From Phylloscopus collybita (Eukaryota; Chordata; Aves; Passeriformes; Phylloscopidae), in NCBI GenBank assembly GCA_027886175.1, contig JAJNNQ010000009.1, forward strand, positions 19,441,501-19,505,500: a stretch of DNA of 64,000 nucleotides. Direction: 5' to 3'. Positions 62,307 through 64,000 of this stretch are shown in pieces (position 1 is the stretch's first letter; every line of letters starts with the position of its first letter). Position numbers and translations under genes: made by a program. The notes under the pieces were generated by a model. That model ran no database searches and had not been told where the DNA came from. It saw nothing but the letters and a program-made list of their open reading frames with translations.

Positions 62307-62746
62307 AAAGAAATGGAGAAAAATATGAAACATTACATTTCCATCAGGTAAATGCAGATGAGGTTAGCATGCCTCATCATGTATCCAAGTATCAGTTGAG
62401 AGTCCCTCAATAGCCTGAATTATTTTCTAGATCTAGATGTATTCTTTACACTTTATCTTTTTTTGGCTTTGTGTGATTCCTAGAACCACTGGTTACATTT
62501 GGTATTCATACCAAAACTCATTAGTGAAGGATAATTTTTTTTCAAATTTAAGAATGAACAGTGATAAAGAAAATAAGTATTAATGTGTTCACTCATCAAT
62601 TTTCACATTATATTTGTGCTAGGAGTCCATACTAATCTATACTTTCATTGTTACTCATTAGATTTAAGATTGTAGACTTTCTTTCTCAAATTGCCCAGAA
62701 AAGAGTATTCTAGATCAAAACCATGGTTTAGATTTTGTGGGGGTTT

Positions 62747-62818
62747 GGGGGGGGGGGGGGGGGGGGTGTTTTTGTTTGTTTGTGGTTTAGTTTGATTGTT
62801 GCTTGTTTGTTTGTTTTT
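62747..62818. repeat. G20 run followed by TG-rich tract
   Basis: 20 G (62747-62766), then TTTG and TTTGTGG units. It has the same architecture as 10158-10252. Confidence 0.93.
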
Positions 62819-64000
62819 AATATGGTGGCAATGAATGCTTTGTTTTTCAGCTAGTGAACCTTTTTTCCCCAACTACTTTTTGGATGTGAATATACTCTCT
62901 CTTTTTAAGGCTCCTCCATTTTTTTCTCTTTTTTGTATCTTTCTTTTTGGATAATTCTTTAAGTATTTTTTTTTCCTATCCCAGTTTTGATAAACTAAGT
63001 GATTTCTGTTTTGTAATTTAGTCTCCCTTAGCATCCTTGATTTTTACTTGAGTCTGTCAAGCAATGTTTCAGCACCTCTTAGAGTGCATTACAATCAGGC
63101 TGTTTTTAATAACCTTTCCACACTTACTTGACTTTTTTTTCCTAATTTGAAGTTTGGAGTGAAAATTTAGTCTTTAAAATACAAACATTGTCTTGTCTTC
63201 TCAGGCCATTTTTATTAGTTCAGTCAGTGTATCAATATCATAGGTCAACTGGTTTTTGTCAGGAAACTCTCCTTTATGGGTTGATCTTTTGGTTCACCTA
63301 CTCTGAAGAAGTATTAGAATGATATGTCAATTATCTGGAGCTAAATACATCCTAGAAACGGATTCAAACAAAATGTTGAAAAAAATCAGTTTTTCATCTA
63401 CTAATTCAATTACAAATTTAAATATTTTAAATCATTTCAATTTTATTTTTTTCTTCTGAAAATGTAACTTATTAAAATTCTTGCTAAGTCCTAGTTATGG
63501 AAGTATGTACTGAAGAAATGCACATACGAAAAATAATAAAATGAGTGTTGGGGTATGAGTATGTCTGTGTGCATATTTTAGGATAGGATATGCATAAGGA
63601 AGGTGATTTGTCTATTGAGGATTAGAAGTTACATTACTAATTTCCCTGTGGCTTTTGCAGGGTTTTGTTTTCTAATGCTACAAATGTTTTCTTTCTGATT
63701 CAATAATTATAATTATTATTTAATTTTTATCTTATTAATTCAAGTTTTACACCTCCTACATAAACCTAGTGAGGACTGGGGACTCATTACATCTGAATGT
63801 AAAACACAAACATACAAAACAGATGAACCTTATGTTGAAAATCGCTTGAAGAATTGTAAGATCTTAAGTTTCTTGTTATTATTTTAATTTAAAAACTAAT
63901 AAAATCATTTAAGAAAACAAATAAACAAACAACCAAATAAAAGACTTGAAGACTCTTGAAGGCTTTTTTTTAAGAGAATCAGCTCTCACACTTCTTGACC
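62819..64000. other. AT-rich unannotated DNA to window end
   Basis: No gene or repeat family recognised. A small A/C-rich run lies near 63916-63940. Confidence 0.55.

Noticed and set aside
61961..62413. 150-codon plus-strand open frame, the longest in the window
   Set aside because: It runs antisense through an old CR1 fragment, then through a 21-A run (lysine stretch) and a TA repeat. No domain or signal peptide was recognised.
62651..62872. 73-codon minus-strand frame with a proline run
   Set aside because: The proline run is the G20 tract read on the other strand; the rest is TTTG repeat.

Overview
This window reads as nuclear DNA from a bird, most likely a songbird. It is AT-rich, non-coding, and has no operon-like layout. 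The interspersed repeats are almost all CR1 LINE fragments (the dominant bird retroposon) plus LTRs of endogenous retroviruses. One LTR type, beginning TGTCTTGGTTT and ending AACCCAAGACA, is one I associate with passerines. No SINE, Alu or L1 type repeat was recognised. The bird assignment is inference from repeat families; no host gene confirms it.

No protein-coding exon of a host gene could be supported on either strand, and no tRNA, rRNA or other structural RNA gene was recognised. The open frames longer than 60 codons are CR1 or retroviral remnants, translations of simple repeats, or chance frames in AT-rich DNA. The window is therefore best described as a gene desert or the inside of a very long intron.

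Layout. 0-10 kb: CR1 fragments at 1-345 (-), 1327-2150 (-), 5919-6275 (-, old) and 8322-9000 (+), with T/G-rich tracts. 10-19 kb: a 42-T/10-G tract, a CR1 3' end at 11625-11760 (+), a candidate conserved element and cryptic splice-like signals near 14 kb, and an (AGGGA)n array at 15.3 kb. 19-21 kb: a CR1 fragment (-) abutting an LTR (+), then three tight hairpins. 21-31 kb: mostly unique DNA, with a second LTR of the 19.5 kb family in the opposite orientation at 29.05-29.66 kb. 31-40 kb: an LTR with TATA box and polyA signal (31.67-32.07 kb), an ERV-like fragment (-) at 37.4-37.8 kb, and a long LTR at 38.67-40.07 kb. The long LTR carries a CpG-rich triplicated 38-bp unit and is followed by a primer-binding site that matches tRNA-Gly at 17 of 18 positions. 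40-48 kb: a well-preserved CR1 ORF2 end (+) at 43.63-44.30 kb and a complete 749-bp solo LTR with a perfect 5-bp target duplication at 47.27-48.02 kb. 48-64 kb: unique AT-rich DNA, a CR1 (+) at 54.06-54.85 kb, a three-phase purine microsatellite at 57.40-57.61 kb, an old CR1 fragment (-) near 61.8-62.1 kb, and a 20-G tract at 62.75 kb.

The sequence does not show genes working together. It is a layered record of insertions: very old CR1 copies, younger CR1 copies, then several distinct ERV LTRs, with microsatellites between them. I found no new defence, biosynthetic or regulatory system. The points most worth checking are the tRNA-Gly-primed LTR with its CpG-rich tandem block, the solo LTR with intact target duplication, the hairpin cluster at 20.57-20.66 kb, and the splice-like signals near 14 kb.
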